Shown: positions 6,606 to 13,899, numbered from the stretch's first letter. The stretch: DNA of 15,742 nucleotides from DASQDT01 sp036380435 (GCA_036380435.1 DASVES010000277.1:1-15742); one strand, 5' to 3'. Translations and numbers: made by a program. Notes: generated by a model from the sequence alone, not told the origin.

Positions 6606-7631
6606 ATGGATCCAGCCCTCGTCTTCGTCATCATCATCGTCGTCGTCGCGCTCGTCTTCGACTATATCAACGGGTTCCACGACGCGGCCAACTCGATTGC
6701 CACGGTCGTCTCGACGCGGGTGCTCTCGCCCGGCGCGGCCGTGGTGTGGGCCGCCTTCTTCAACTTCATCGCCTTCCTCGTGCTGGGCGAGGCCGTCGCC
6801 AAGACCATCGGGAAGGACATGATCGACATCAAGGCCATCCCCGGTGACTGGCAGTTGTGGGTCATCCTGTGCGGCCTCATCGGGGCCATCGTCTGGAACC
6901 TCATCACGTGGTACTACGGCATCCCTTCGAGTTCGTCGCACGCGCTCCTCGGCGGCTACGCGGGCGCGGCCGTGGCCGCCTCGGGCCTCGGCGTGATTTT
7001 GCCGAACGGTTGGACGAAGACGCTCATCTTCATCATTCTCTCGCCGCTCATCGGCGCGCTCCTCGGCTTCATCATCATGGTCGCCGTGTCGTGGATTTTC
7101 CGACGCTGGTCGGCCCACGGCGTGGACAAGTTCTTCCGCAAGGGGCAACTCGCTTCGGCCGCCCTCTACAGTCTCGGCCACGGCGGCAACGACGCGCAGA
7201 AGACGATGGGCATCATCGCCGGCGTGCTCGTCGCCTCGAACCTCGACTCGACCGCCACCACGGACATCCCTCTCTGGGTCGTGCTCATCTGCCACGCGGC
7301 CATCGGACTGGGGACGCTCTCGGGCGGCTGGCGCATCGTCCACACGCTCGGCTCGCGCATCACCAAGCTCAAGCCGGTCGGCGGCTTCGCCGCCGAGACG
7401 GCCGCGGCGATGTCGCTCATCGGCGCGACCTACGGCGGCATCCCCGTCTCGACGACGCACACCATCACCGGCGCCATCGTCGGCGTCGGCGCGACCCGTC
7501 GCCTGTCGGCCGTCAAGTGGGGCGTGGCGGGCCGCATCGTCTGGGCGTGGGTGCTGACCATCCCCGCGGCGGCTGGCATCGCGGCCCTCTCGTTCCTCGC
7601 CTATCGCCTCCTCGCCCCGTACTTCGCCTGA
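6606..7631 (+). CDS. pit: Inorganic phosphate transporter, PiT family
   Basis: 341 residues from the ATG at 6606. A membrane permease of the PiT family, moving phosphate (usually as a metal-phosphate complex or with a cation) across the inner membrane. The two halves show the family's duplicated signatures: GFHDAANSIATVVSTR (23-38) and GHGGNDAQKTMG (191-202), each followed by a second conserved stretch, GIPSSSSHALLGG (105-117) and GIPVSTTHTITGAIVGVG (278-295). About ten hydrophobic segments are visible. The start fits the family because the first TM begins at once, but no Shine-Dalgarno precedes it, only the CATCCCT repeat. An in-frame TTG at 6549 with GAAGG upstream would add 19 residues, partly encoded by the repeat. 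DUF47 lies directly upstream, giving a standard phosphate-uptake operon. Confidence 0.94.
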   Translation: MDPALVFVIIIVVVALVFDYINGFHDAANSIATVVSTRVLSPGAAVVWAAFFNFIAFLVLGEAVAKTIGKDMIDIKAIPGDWQLWVILCGLIGAIVWNLITWYYGIPSSSSHALLGGYAGAAVAASGLGVILPNGWTKTLIFIILSPLIGALLGFIIMVAVSWIFRRWSAHGVDKFFRKGQLASAALYSLGHGGNDAQKTMGIIAGVLVASNLDSTATTDIPLWVVLICHAAIGLGTLSGGWRIVHTLGSRITKLKPVGGFAAETAAAMSLIGATYGGIPVSTTHTITGAIVGVGATRRLSAVKWGVAGRIVWAWVLTIPAAAGIAALSFLAYRLLAPYFA

Positions 7632-7761
7632 CGCGGCCAGTTCCCCGGCCTTGCCTCCCGGACGCGCACGCGCCGGGGCACACGTGTTGCCATCTGGCGT
7701 CGGGGCCGCGAAAACTCGCGCATTGCGCCACAGAAACGTACACAGGGGGAGGCTTTAGAGA
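7632..7761. other. Intergenic gap after PiT
   Basis: GC-rich non-coding stretch. A weak inverted repeat, CCCGG and CCGGG around 7656-7678, has no U-run. TTGCCA at 7687-7692 lacks a good -10 partner. No gene or firm regulatory site is seen besides the ribosome site of the next ORF. Confidence 0.4.
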
Positions 7762-7977
7762 ATGATGTCAGAACAGAAGCGGGCCGGCTGGATCGTCCCC
7801 GAAAATCAGACTTCGGGTCACCATACGGACTCGTCGAAGACCAACCCGACGCGGCCGGGCGCGGGCGAAGAACATTTCGAGGAAGGCCGCTCGCAGCCCG
7901 GCGTCGCCGGTCAGGGCGCCGACCAACTGAGCGACGCCGACCGCGCAAGGCTAAAAGACGTGAATCGTAAATCGTAA
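7762..7977 (+). CDS. Small hydrophilic hypothetical protein
   Basis: 71 residues, starting at ATG 7762 (or the adjacent ATG at 7765), with a strong GGGGGAGG about 9 nt upstream, which is the main reason to believe it. The product is polar and probably disordered: no signal peptide, TM segment or cysteine, and many Gly, Ser, Asp and Glu residues (SGHHTDSSKTNPTRPGAGEE). Its last residues (VNRKS) and stop codon are read from the first units of the heptad repeat that begins at 7962, so the ancestral C-terminus may have been altered by the repeat. The next gene, a metallopeptidase, follows on the same strand 127 bp later. No family recognised. Confidence 0.6.
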   Translation: MMSEQKRAGWIVPENQTSGHHTDSSKTNPTRPGAGEEHFEEGRSQPGVAGQGADQLSDADRARLKDVNRKS

Positions 7978-8095
7978 ATCGTGAATCGATTGTCGCTCGG
8001 TCGAAGTTGGTTTCTTTGACAAAGTCAGTCGGCTCTCAATTTCAATGTACGATTCATGCTCGACGCGTTTTTTTACGATTGACGATTGACGAGAA
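7962..8095. repeat. RAATCGT heptad inverted element
   Basis: The left arm holds four tandem heptads, GAATCGT, AAATCGT, AAATCGT, GAATCGA (7962-7989). The right arm holds ACGATTG twice (8075-8088) plus ACGAG, with another ACGATTC at 8049-8055. The arms are inverted relative to each other around roughly 85 nt. The left arm contains the stop of the small ORF; the right arm abuts the AAGGAGG ribosome site of the metallopeptidase. Confidence 0.75.
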
Positions 8096-8104
8096 GGAGG
8101 AGCC

Positions 8105-8959
8105 GTGCGCTGGAGAGATCGAGCTGGAAGTGCGAACGTTGAGGACAGGCGCGGGATGGGCCGCGGCGGGATGGCTGTGGGCGGCGGCATCGGCACGCTC
8201 GCCATCGTGTTGCTGGCGGCCTTCTGCGGCGTAGACCCGAGCGCGCTCCTGAATCAGTTGCCGCAGGAAGGCGGCGGGGCGCCGGGGCCGCAGGCCGAGC
8301 GCCGCGTCAATCCCGAGGAGGATGAGCTAGCGCAGTTCACGAGGGTCGTGCTGCGCGACACGGAGGAGACGTGGAACGAGGTCTTCCGGCAGGCGGGCCG
8401 GCAGTATCGCGAGCCGACGCTCGTCCTCTTCAGCGGGCAGGTGCAGTCGGCGTGCGGTCTGGCCGGCGCGGCCGTCGGCCCGTTCTACTGCCCCGGCGAC
8501 CAGAAGCTCTACATCGACCTCTCCTTCTTCCGCGAACTGCGGGCACGCTTCCGCGCGCCCGGCGACTTCGCCCAAGCCTACGTCGTCGCGCACGAGGTCG
8601 GTCATCACATCCAGCACCTTCTGGGCACGATGGACAAGGTACACGCCGCGCAACAGCGGATGCGCGGGGCCGAGGCCAACCAGCTCTCCGTGCGTCTCGA
8701 ACTTCAGGCGGACTTCTACGCCGGCGTGTTCGCGCATCACGTCCAGCGCAAGGGCTACCTCGAAGCTGGCGACGTGGAGGAGGCGCTCAACGCCGCGACC
8801 GCCATCGGCGACGACAAGCTCCAGAAGGAGGGTCAGGGCTACGTCGTCCCCGACTCCTTCACCCACGGCAGCTCCGAGCAACGCATGCGCTGGTTCCGCA
8901 AGGGCCTTGAGACCGGCGACATCCGACAGGGCGACACCTTCAGCACGCGGAGTCTATAG
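8105..8959 (+). CDS. YpfJ-type neutral zinc metallopeptidase
   Basis: 284 residues from the GTG at 8105, with AAGGAGG correctly placed upstream. The opening MRWRDRAGSANVEDRRG is the conserved family N-terminus (Pfam Zn_peptidase, YpfJ), which settles the start. Residues 23-43 form one hydrophobic segment, so the protein is probably anchored in the inner membrane with its catalytic part outside. The zincin motif H163-E-V-G-H167-H168 lies in AYVVAHEVGHHIQHLLG, and LELQADFYAGVFAHH (198-212) carries the likely third ligand, a glutamate. SACGLAGAAVGPFYCPGD (115-132) and the late SFTHGSSEQRMRWF are also family-typical; the two cysteines could pair. Length is normal. The physiological substrate is unknown for the family. 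A 71-residue ORF precedes it on the same strand. Confidence 0.92.
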   Translation: MRWRDRAGSANVEDRRGMGRGGMAVGGGIGTLAIVLLAAFCGVDPSALLNQLPQEGGGAPGPQAERRVNPEEDELAQFTRVVLRDTEETWNEVFRQAGRQYREPTLVLFSGQVQSACGLAGAAVGPFYCPGDQKLYIDLSFFRELRARFRAPGDFAQAYVVAHEVGHHIQHLLGTMDKVHAAQQRMRGAEANQLSVRLELQADFYAGVFAHHVQRKGYLEAGDVEEALNAATAIGDDKLQKEGQGYVVPDSFTHGSSEQRMRWFRKGLETGDIRQGDTFSTRSL

Positions 8960-8989
8960 AGCGAGAGAGCGAGCGCCGCGTCAGCACAG

Positions 8990-9215
8990 GCGACAACGAG
9001 CCGCGGAGCGGCGGCAGAATGTAGCCACGGGCGCTGGGCCCGTGGAACCAGCAACAAACAGCAACAAGCCCCGGAGGGGCGAAAGAATCGTGGGCGGTGT
9101 TTCACGCCGGTTGCGATTCTTTCGCCCCTCCGGGGCTTTGATCCTTTAATCGAACTCGTCCCCACGGCTCACGCCGTGGGCTACATTCTGCCGCCGCTCC
9201 GCGGCTCGTTGTCGC
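8990..9215. repeat. Nested 226-bp palindrome between convergent genes (REP/BIME-like)
   Basis: The outer arms 8990-9024 and 9181-9215 are a perfect 35-bp inverted repeat. Inside are two self-complementary hairpins (9025-9045, CCACGGGC with GCCCGTGG; 9161-9180, CCCACGGC with GCCGTGGG) and a perfect 25-bp inner inverted repeat (9066-9090 with 9114-9138) around a 23-nt loop. It spans nearly the whole gap between the metallopeptidase and amidohydrolase stops, so transcripts from both sides would read into it and it may act as a two-way 3' end. No ORF is inside. Confidence 0.88.
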
Positions 9216-9222
9216 TCAGCCT

Positions 9223-12200
9223 TTAATTGTTCCTGCCCTCCGTCGGCGTCTCGCCGCGCCGCTCCCAGAAGAAGGGCGTGCGCTTCCTCTCGACGGGATA
9301 GACCTCGTCCATGTTGCGCGTGTCGTAGAGCACGCCGCCGATCATCACGTGCGTGATCGACTCCGAGTGACGCAAATTCTCCAGCGGATTCTTGTCGAGC
9401 ACGATGAGGTCGGCGAGCTTGCCCGGCTCAAGGGAGCCGAGGTCGGCGTCGAGGCCGAGGTAGGCCGCGCCGTGGAGCGTGGCGGCGCGGAGAGATTCGA
9501 GCGGGGTGAGTCCGCCCTGCCCGAGCATCCACAGTTCCCAGTGGACGCCGAGTCCCTGAAGCTGCCCGTGCGCCCCGAGCTGCGCGCGGCCCCCGGCGCG
9601 CACCACGTCCTTCACCGACTTCGACAGCTCGAAGTGGAAGAAGTCGTCTTCGGGCGCCATCATGCGGCGGCGCGAGCGCTCGTCGATGATGCGGCGGGGC
9701 GTGAAGCGCAGGAGCTTTTCGTTCTCCCAGACGTTCGAGTGCTGATACCAGTAGTTCTCACCCCAGACGCCGCCGTAGCCGACGATGAGTGTGGGCGTGT
9801 AGCCGGCGCCGCTGCGGGCTAAGAGCGTCACGGCGTCCTTGTAGAGCGGTGCGACGGGGATGGCGTGCTCGATGCCGGTGTGGCCGTCGAGGACGTGGCC
9901 CATGTTGAAGTAGTAGGTGGAGCCGCCCTCGGGGACGACCATCATCTGGAGTTCGCGCGCGGCCTTGATGATGCGCTGGCGCTGGTCGCGCCGTGGCTGG
10001 TTGTAGCTCTTGACGGAGAAGGCGCCCACGGCCTTGAGGCGCGCGAGATGCGAGCGCGCGTCCTCGTAAGAGTTGACGACGGCCTTCTCGGGGTTCTCCG
10101 CGCCGTAGAGGATGTAGCCGGTGGAGAAGACGCGCGGCCCCGTCATCGCGCCCGACTTGACCATCTCCGACTGTGAGAAGACGAGCTGCGTGGAGGCCGA
10201 CGGGTCGTGCGTCGTCGTCACGCCGTAGGCGAGGTTGACCCAGTAGGGCCACTGCCGCTCGGGGATGATGTCGAGCGTGTTGTAGCCCATGTGCGCGTGT
10301 ACGTCCACGAAGCCGGGCATGACGGTCTTGCCGCGCATGTCGAAGACGCGCGCGCCCGCCGGGACGGCGACGCGCGCGCCGACCGAAACGATGCGGTCGT
10401 CTTTGATGACGACCGTGCCGCGTGCGATCACCTCGTCGCCGCGCATGGTGATGACGCGCGCGTTCGTCAGCGCCACCGTGCCGCGCGGGCGCGCCGTCTC
10501 AAACTCGAAGCCGATGCGCGTGGCGCGCGGCTCGGGCGTCTTCTCGTCTTTGGCGAGCTGCTTCTGGATGTTCGTGAGGCTCTGCTCGTAGAAGTTTTCG
10601 CCGAGCGTCCACTGGACGGATGTGCCGTCGGGCGACCAAGTGAGCCAGTCGCCCGACTCCTTCGAGATGGGCTTGACGGGGACGGTCGCCTCCGTCGATG
10701 AGAGCTTGAGAGTCTTGCCGGCCTTCGGGAACGGCGCGACGTAGAGCTTGTGCAGCTCCTTGAAGGCGACCCACTCGTGGTCGGGCGAGGGGATGATTTC
10801 GGTGACGTAGTTGGACTCGATGTGCCGGCGGGAGTCGTCGCCGGCCAGCTTGACGCTCGACAGATACGTGATGAACTGCGCGGGCTGTGTCGGCGCGCCG
10901 CCGCCGCCCGAGCCGGCTTCCATGAAGAAGATGCGCTCGCCCGCCGGGTCGAAACTCAACACGGGCATGCGCGCGTTGGGGCCGCGGCTCTGGAGGTCCA
11001 TCACGTAGTTGTGCTTGCCCGCCGCCCAGTAGTGAATCTCGAACTGCGACTCGCTCGCCAAGTCCGCTTCGTGGTAGATGCTGCCACGCCCCTTGAGATA
11101 GGCGATCTTCGTGCCGTCCTGCGAGAAGACGGGGTTGGCGTACTGGTCGGCCGTGGTCGTGATCTTCGTCTGGTTCGACCCGTCGGCGTTCGCCACCCAG
11201 ACCGCGCCCTTCTCCTCGTCGCTCCACGTGACGTAAGTAATCATCAGCCCGTCAGGGCGAAAGCTCGGCGCGTACTCGAAGTACTTCGAGTTGAGCAGGC
11301 GTCGCGGCTCCTGTGCGCCCTCCTTCACGTAAATCTTGCCGAGCGCGCTGTAGACGACGCGCTCCCCCGTGCTCCGCGCCCAGCGCAGCAGACGCGCCGT
11401 GTCGCGCTCGGGCGCAACCTTCTGCCGGAAGCGCACCGGCTCCGAGACCTTCTGCTTGACGTGCGCCGTGAACGGGATGGGCGTCACTGCCCTCGTGTTC
11501 ACGTCGATGCGGACGATCTTGCCTTTGGCGTAGATGACGATTGACTTGCCGTCGGGCGTCCAACTGTAGCCGGGGTAGGTGCCGAAGAGCGCCCACGTCT
11601 CCTGCTGATCGCGCGTGAGGCCGTCGAAGACGGGCCACTCGCGCCCGGTCTCGACTTCACGCAGATGGAGCACGGACTTCAAGCCGACGCGGCGGATGAA
11701 GGCGAGGAGTTTGCCGTCGGGCGAAATCTGCGGGCGCACGGAGCCGCCGGAGCCGCGGACGAAGGTGGAGCGGCGGCCCTTCTGGAGATCGTAGCGGTCG
11801 ATCCAGTAGATGTTCTCGTAGACGTTCTTGTTGTAGTCGAAGGCATTGGAGGCGACGAAGTAGACGAAGCGGCCGGTGGGGTCAACTTCCGGCTCGCCGA
11901 TGTTCGCCGTCCAGTTCGGCTTCTCAGTAATCTGCACGCCCTTGCCGCCGCCCTGAATGTGGTACATCCAGACTTCGCCCGCGCCGGCCGAGCGCGTGTC
12001 GGTGAGGTGCTTGCGCGCGAACAGGTAATGCCCGTCGGGCGACCACGCCGGCGTGCTCATCTGCCGCGTGGTCTCCTTCGTCACCTGCCGGCGGTTTTTT
12101 CCGTCGGCGTCCATCACCCAGATGTTTTCGACGCCATCGCGGTCGGAGGTGAAAGCAACGAGCTTGCCGTCGGGACTGAAACGCGGCTGCGCCTCGAAGG

Positions 12201-12531
12201 AGACGCCGCTCGCGACGAGCTCGGCGCGTCCGCCGGCGGCCGGCATGCGATAGATGTCGCCGAGGAGGTCGAAGGCCAACCACTGTCCGTCGGGCGACAC
12301 GTCAACGCTCATCCAAGTGCCTTCGTCCGTGTCGAACTCGACTATGCGCGAGGGGCCGTGGTCGCCCTCCACGTCCCACGGCTCATTCTTCTTCGCTTCC
12401 GGCGCGGTGTCCGGCTTCTTCTGCGAATCCTGTACGGCGCCGGGCTTGTTCGCCGGCTCCTGCGCGCTCACGCCCTGCGCGCCGAAAACGACGAGAAAGG
12501 TTAAGAGACAGACGGACAATCTTCTGAGCAC
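9223..12531 (-). CDS. Secreted TolB-like beta-propeller/amidohydrolase fusion
   Basis: 1102 residues from the GTG at 12531, which has AGAGGTG seven bases upstream. Residues 1-23 are a signal peptide (LLTFLVVFGAQGVSAQ). Residues about 55-640 hold repeated WD40-like PD40 blades, seen as recurring FSPDGKLVAF-type units (VSPDGQWLAF, WSPDGHYLF, ISPDGKLLAF, WTPDGKSIVI, WSPDGTSVQW). Residues about 685-1075 are an amidohydrolase barrel of the imidazolonepropionase-like type: DVHAHMGYN with H745-x-H747, possible carboxylated K841 in FSVKSYNQP, H884/H889 in GHTGIEHA, H988 in LGAHGQLQGLG, and the closing GSLEPGKLADLIVLDKNP. A periplasmic or secreted hydrolase is likely; substrate unknown. The full-length fusion is a known architecture. 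The cupin gene lies 85 bp upstream, separated by a heptad hairpin. Confidence 0.9.
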   Translation of the reverse strand: MLRRLSVCLLTFLVVFGAQGVSAQEPANKPGAVQDSQKKPDTAPEAKKNEPWDVEGDHGPSRIVEFDTDEGTWMSVDVSPDGQWLAFDLLGDIYRMPAAGGRAELVASGVSFEAQPRFSPDGKLVAFTSDRDGVENIWVMDADGKNRRQVTKETTRQMSTPAWSPDGHYLFARKHLTDTRSAGAGEVWMYHIQGGGKGVQITEKPNWTANIGEPEVDPTGRFVYFVASNAFDYNKNVYENIYWIDRYDLQKGRRSTFVRGSGGSVRPQISPDGKLLAFIRRVGLKSVLHLREVETGREWPVFDGLTRDQQETWALFGTYPGYSWTPDGKSIVIYAKGKIVRIDVNTRAVTPIPFTAHVKQKVSEPVRFRQKVAPERDTARLLRWARSTGERVVYSALGKIYVKEGAQEPRRLLNSKYFEYAPSFRPDGLMITYVTWSDEEKGAVWVANADGSNQTKITTTADQYANPVFSQDGTKIAYLKGRGSIYHEADLASESQFEIHYWAAGKHNYVMDLQSRGPNARMPVLSFDPAGERIFFMEAGSGGGGAPTQPAQFITYLSSVKLAGDDSRRHIESNYVTEIIPSPDHEWVAFKELHKLYVAPFPKAGKTLKLSSTEATVPVKPISKESGDWLTWSPDGTSVQWTLGENFYEQSLTNIQKQLAKDEKTPEPRATRIGFEFETARPRGTVALTNARVITMRGDEVIARGTVVIKDDRIVSVGARVAVPAGARVFDMRGKTVMPGFVDVHAHMGYNTLDIIPERQWPYWVNLAYGVTTTHDPSASTQLVFSQSEMVKSGAMTGPRVFSTGYILYGAENPEKAVVNSYEDARSHLARLKAVGAFSVKSYNQPRRDQRQRIIKAARELQMMVVPEGGSTYYFNMGHVLDGHTGIEHAIPVAPLYKDAVTLLARSGAGYTPTLIVGYGGVWGENYWYQHSNVWENEKLLRFTPRRIIDERSRRRMMAPEDDFFHFELSKSVKDVVRAGGRAQLGAHGQLQGLGVHWELWMLGQGGLTPLESLRAATLHGAAYLGLDADLGSLEPGKLADLIVLDKNPLENLRHSESITHVMIGGVLYDTRNMDEVYPVERKRTPFFWERRGETPTEGRNN

Positions 12532-12550
12532 GTTTTCACCTCTGAAAAGC

Positions 12551-12628
12551 AGTGATAAGTGATGAGTGATAAGTCATAAGAAAAACTGTCTGCTCTTTCT
12601 TATCACTTATCACTCATCACTCATCACT
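12551..12628. repeat. TATCACT/CATCACT heptad hairpin
   Basis: The right arm is TATCACT, TATCACT, CATCACT, CATCACT (12601-12628); the left arm is AGTGATA, AGTGATG, AGTGATA, AGTCATA (12551-12578). With the inner bases they form a 33-bp stem (12551-12583 with 12596-12628) with two mismatches and a 12-nt loop. It lies between the cupin and amidohydrolase genes, both minus strand; the cupin stop codon falls inside the right arm. Confidence 0.9.
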
Positions 12629-12982
12629 CGTCAAATGGTCTGCGACGCTGTAAGCCGGGCCGCAGACGAGCAGAATCGTCATCGGCTCCGCGCCCGTGTT
12701 TTCGAGCGTGTGCGCGGAGCCGCGCGGGATGTAAACCGCGTCGCCCGGCCCGACCTCGCGCGTCTCTGCGCCGACCGTCATGCGTCCCCGCCCGGCCGTG
12801 ATGTAGTAGACCTCTTCCGTCGCCGTGTGGAAGTGCCGGCCGACGGCCGCGCCCGGCGGCAGCGTCTCCTCGGCCAGACTGCACAGCTCCACACGGGAGG
12901 TCGTGCGGTCGATGAGCGGTCGTATCTCGGAGCCGTGCGGCGTGTTGATGACGGCGGCCTGCCGGCGATTTACGACAATCAT
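12617..12982 (-). CDS. Single-domain cupin protein
   Basis: 121 residues from the ATG at 12982. The cupin motif 1 is clear in PPGAAVGRHFHTATEEVYYI (42-61: H50-x-H52, E56/E57, then G64), and motif 2 in GDAVYIPRGSAHTLEN (80-95, with H91), giving a small metal-binding beta-barrel. Such proteins range from dioxygenases and isomerases to binding-only proteins, and the exact role cannot be told. The ribosome site is weak (AGG about 10 nt upstream). A perfect TTGACA lies further upstream on the minus strand. The last codons (TSDE) and stop are read from the heptad repeat, so the C-terminus probably was reshaped by it. The amidohydrolase gene follows on the same strand. Confidence 0.88.
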   Translation of the reverse strand: MIVVNRRQAAVINTPHGSEIRPLIDRTTSRVELCSLAEETLPPGAAVGRHFHTATEEVYYITAGRGRMTVGAETREVGPGDAVYIPRGSAHTLENTGAEPMTILLVCGPAYSVADHLTSDE

Positions 12983-13048
12983 AGATGGTCGCCTGAGTTC
13001 GGATGCTCTGCGGTGTTTTGGGGTATCGCGTTGTGACGAACGGATAAA

Positions 13049-13078
13049 GATTTACGCGGCGAAGCGCGACCCTGTCAA
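13049..13078 (-). promoter_or_regulatory. Candidate promoter for the cupin-amidohydrolase pair
   Basis: On the minus strand a perfect TTGACA (13073-13078) is followed after 18 bp by TAAATC (13049-13054), a poor -10 matching 3 of 6 positions. Transcription would begin near 13042, about 60 nt before the cupin ATG. Supported by the -35 and position, weakened by the -10. Confidence 0.4.
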
Positions 13079-13113
13079 GCCCGTGGGGTGGCTGGCGCGA
13101 ATCGGCGCAGTCA

Positions 13114-13122
13114 TGCTATTTT
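13114..13122 (+). promoter_or_regulatory. Candidate extended -10 for the tRNA
   Basis: TGCTATTTT has the form of an extended -10 (TG-N-TATTTT). It ends 9 bp before the first base of the tRNA, a usual distance. No convincing -35 is present. Confidence 0.35.
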
Positions 13123-13131
13123 TTCTCCCAC

Positions 13132-13204
13132 GCCCGCGTAGCTCAGTGGATAGAGCGCTTGCCTCCGGAGCAAGAGGTCGCAGGTTCGACCCCTGCCGCG
13201 GGTA
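13132..13204 (+). tRNA. tRNA-Arg (anticodon CCG)
   Basis: 73-nt cloverleaf. The acceptor stem pairs 13132-13138 with 13197-13203 (first pair G-U). The D-arm has GCTC (13141-13144) with GAGC (13153-13156). The anticodon stem is CTTGC/GCAAG with loop CTCCGGA, giving anticodon CCG at 13165-13167, which reads CGG. The T-arm has GCAGG (13180-13184), loop TTCGACC and CCTGC (13192-13196). The discriminator base is A13204 and the CCA end is not encoded. All stems are intact. Confidence 0.95.
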
Positions 13205-13214
13205 TCAATCGACG

Positions 13215-13240
13215 AGGCCGGCCGCGAGGCTGGCTTTTTT
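13215..13240 (+). terminator. Rho-independent terminator of the tRNA gene
   Basis: GCCGGCC (13217-13223), loop GCGA and GGCTGGC (13228-13234) form a 7-bp stem, extendable by two weaker pairs, directly followed by six T. It lies 10 bp after the tRNA, so the tRNA is probably a single-gene transcript. Confidence 0.85.
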
Positions 13241-13350
13241 CTTTCACGCTGGCACCCCGCTTGCCCCCACACCCCCAGAGACTCTTCTGCGCGTTCGGGA
13301 AGCGTGCAGATTTCTTGTACACGAAGACAGAATAGGACAAGGAGTTTTCG

Positions 13351-13806
13351 ATGAAGGTTTTCGACATCCTGAGACAGGATCACCAGAAGGTCGCCGACAT
13401 CTTCCAACAGTTGGAGCCGGCCGCCGACGACAGCACACGCCAGCAGCTCTTCACACAACTCAAGCAGGAACTCGACCTGCACGCGCACGTCGAGGAGACG
13501 ATCCTCTACCCCGCGCTCAAGGACGCCTCTCAGACGCGCGAGATCATCCTGGAGGCCTACGAGGAGCACGCCGAGGTCAAGGAGCTGCTCGCGCGCATCG
13601 AGCAGACGCCGCCGGCCGACGCGAAGTGGGCTGACCTCTTGGCCGAGCTGCGCCACAACGTCGAGCACCACGTGGACGAGGAGGAGAGCGAGATGTTCGA
13701 CGCGGCGCGCGATGTTCTGAGCGGCGCGCAGATCGACGACATCACGAGACGTGTGGCGGAGGCCAAGCAGCAGGGCCTGAAGGCCGCGGACGCGGGCAGC
13801 CTCTAA
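13351..13806 (+). CDS. Hemerythrin-like HHE-domain protein
   Basis: 151 residues from the ATG at 13351, with AAGGAG eight bases upstream. The helical bundle shows the di-iron ligand pattern of bacterial hemerythrin/HHE proteins: H11 in ILRQDHQKV, H44 and E48 in LHAHVEETILYPAL, H73 in EAYEEHAEV, and an H-x3-E pair within HNVEHHVDEEESEMF (102-116). No signal peptide, so it acts in the cytoplasm, likely binding oxygen or nitric oxide or handling iron in stress; which one is not visible. It stands alone between the tRNA and the M28 peptidase, with a hairpin pair after its stop. The C-terminal tail (AKQQGLKAADAGSL) is short and polar. Confidence 0.92.
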   Translation: MKVFDILRQDHQKVADIFQQLEPAADDSTRQQLFTQLKQELDLHAHVEETILYPALKDASQTREIILEAYEEHAEVKELLARIEQTPPADAKWADLLAELRHNVEHHVDEEESEMFDAARDVLSGAQIDDITRRVAEAKQQGLKAADAGSL

Positions 13807-13832
13807 AGTCTCTTGAGCATCGACAACCCTTT

Positions 13833-13899
13833 CGCGGGTGGGGTGAGCCGCTTCGTCCCCCACCCGCGCCTGTTTGCGTCTTTTTCAGTGGCAAACAGG
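13833..13899 (+). terminator. Two tandem hairpins after the hemerythrin-like gene
   Basis: CGCGGGTGGGG (13833-13843) pairs perfectly with CCCCACCCGCG (13858-13868). A second stem follows at once, CCTGTTTGC (13869-13877) with GCAAACAGG (13891-13899), whose loop contains TTTTT. The run of T lies inside the second loop, not directly after the first stem, so termination is likely but not textbook. Confidence 0.6.

Noticed and set aside
6585..7460. 291-codon minus-strand open frame across PiT
   Set aside because: Its product is dominated by Arg, Asp and Glu without domains, and PiT signatures fix the true frame on the plus strand.
7962..8095. CRISPR-like array in the heptad region
   Set aside because: Units are 7 bp and contiguous with no unique spacers of 30-40 bp, and no cas genes are present.
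13132..13204. tRNA as an integration site of a mobile island
   Set aside because: No integrase, no repeated tRNA 3' end and no change in gene character on either side were seen.
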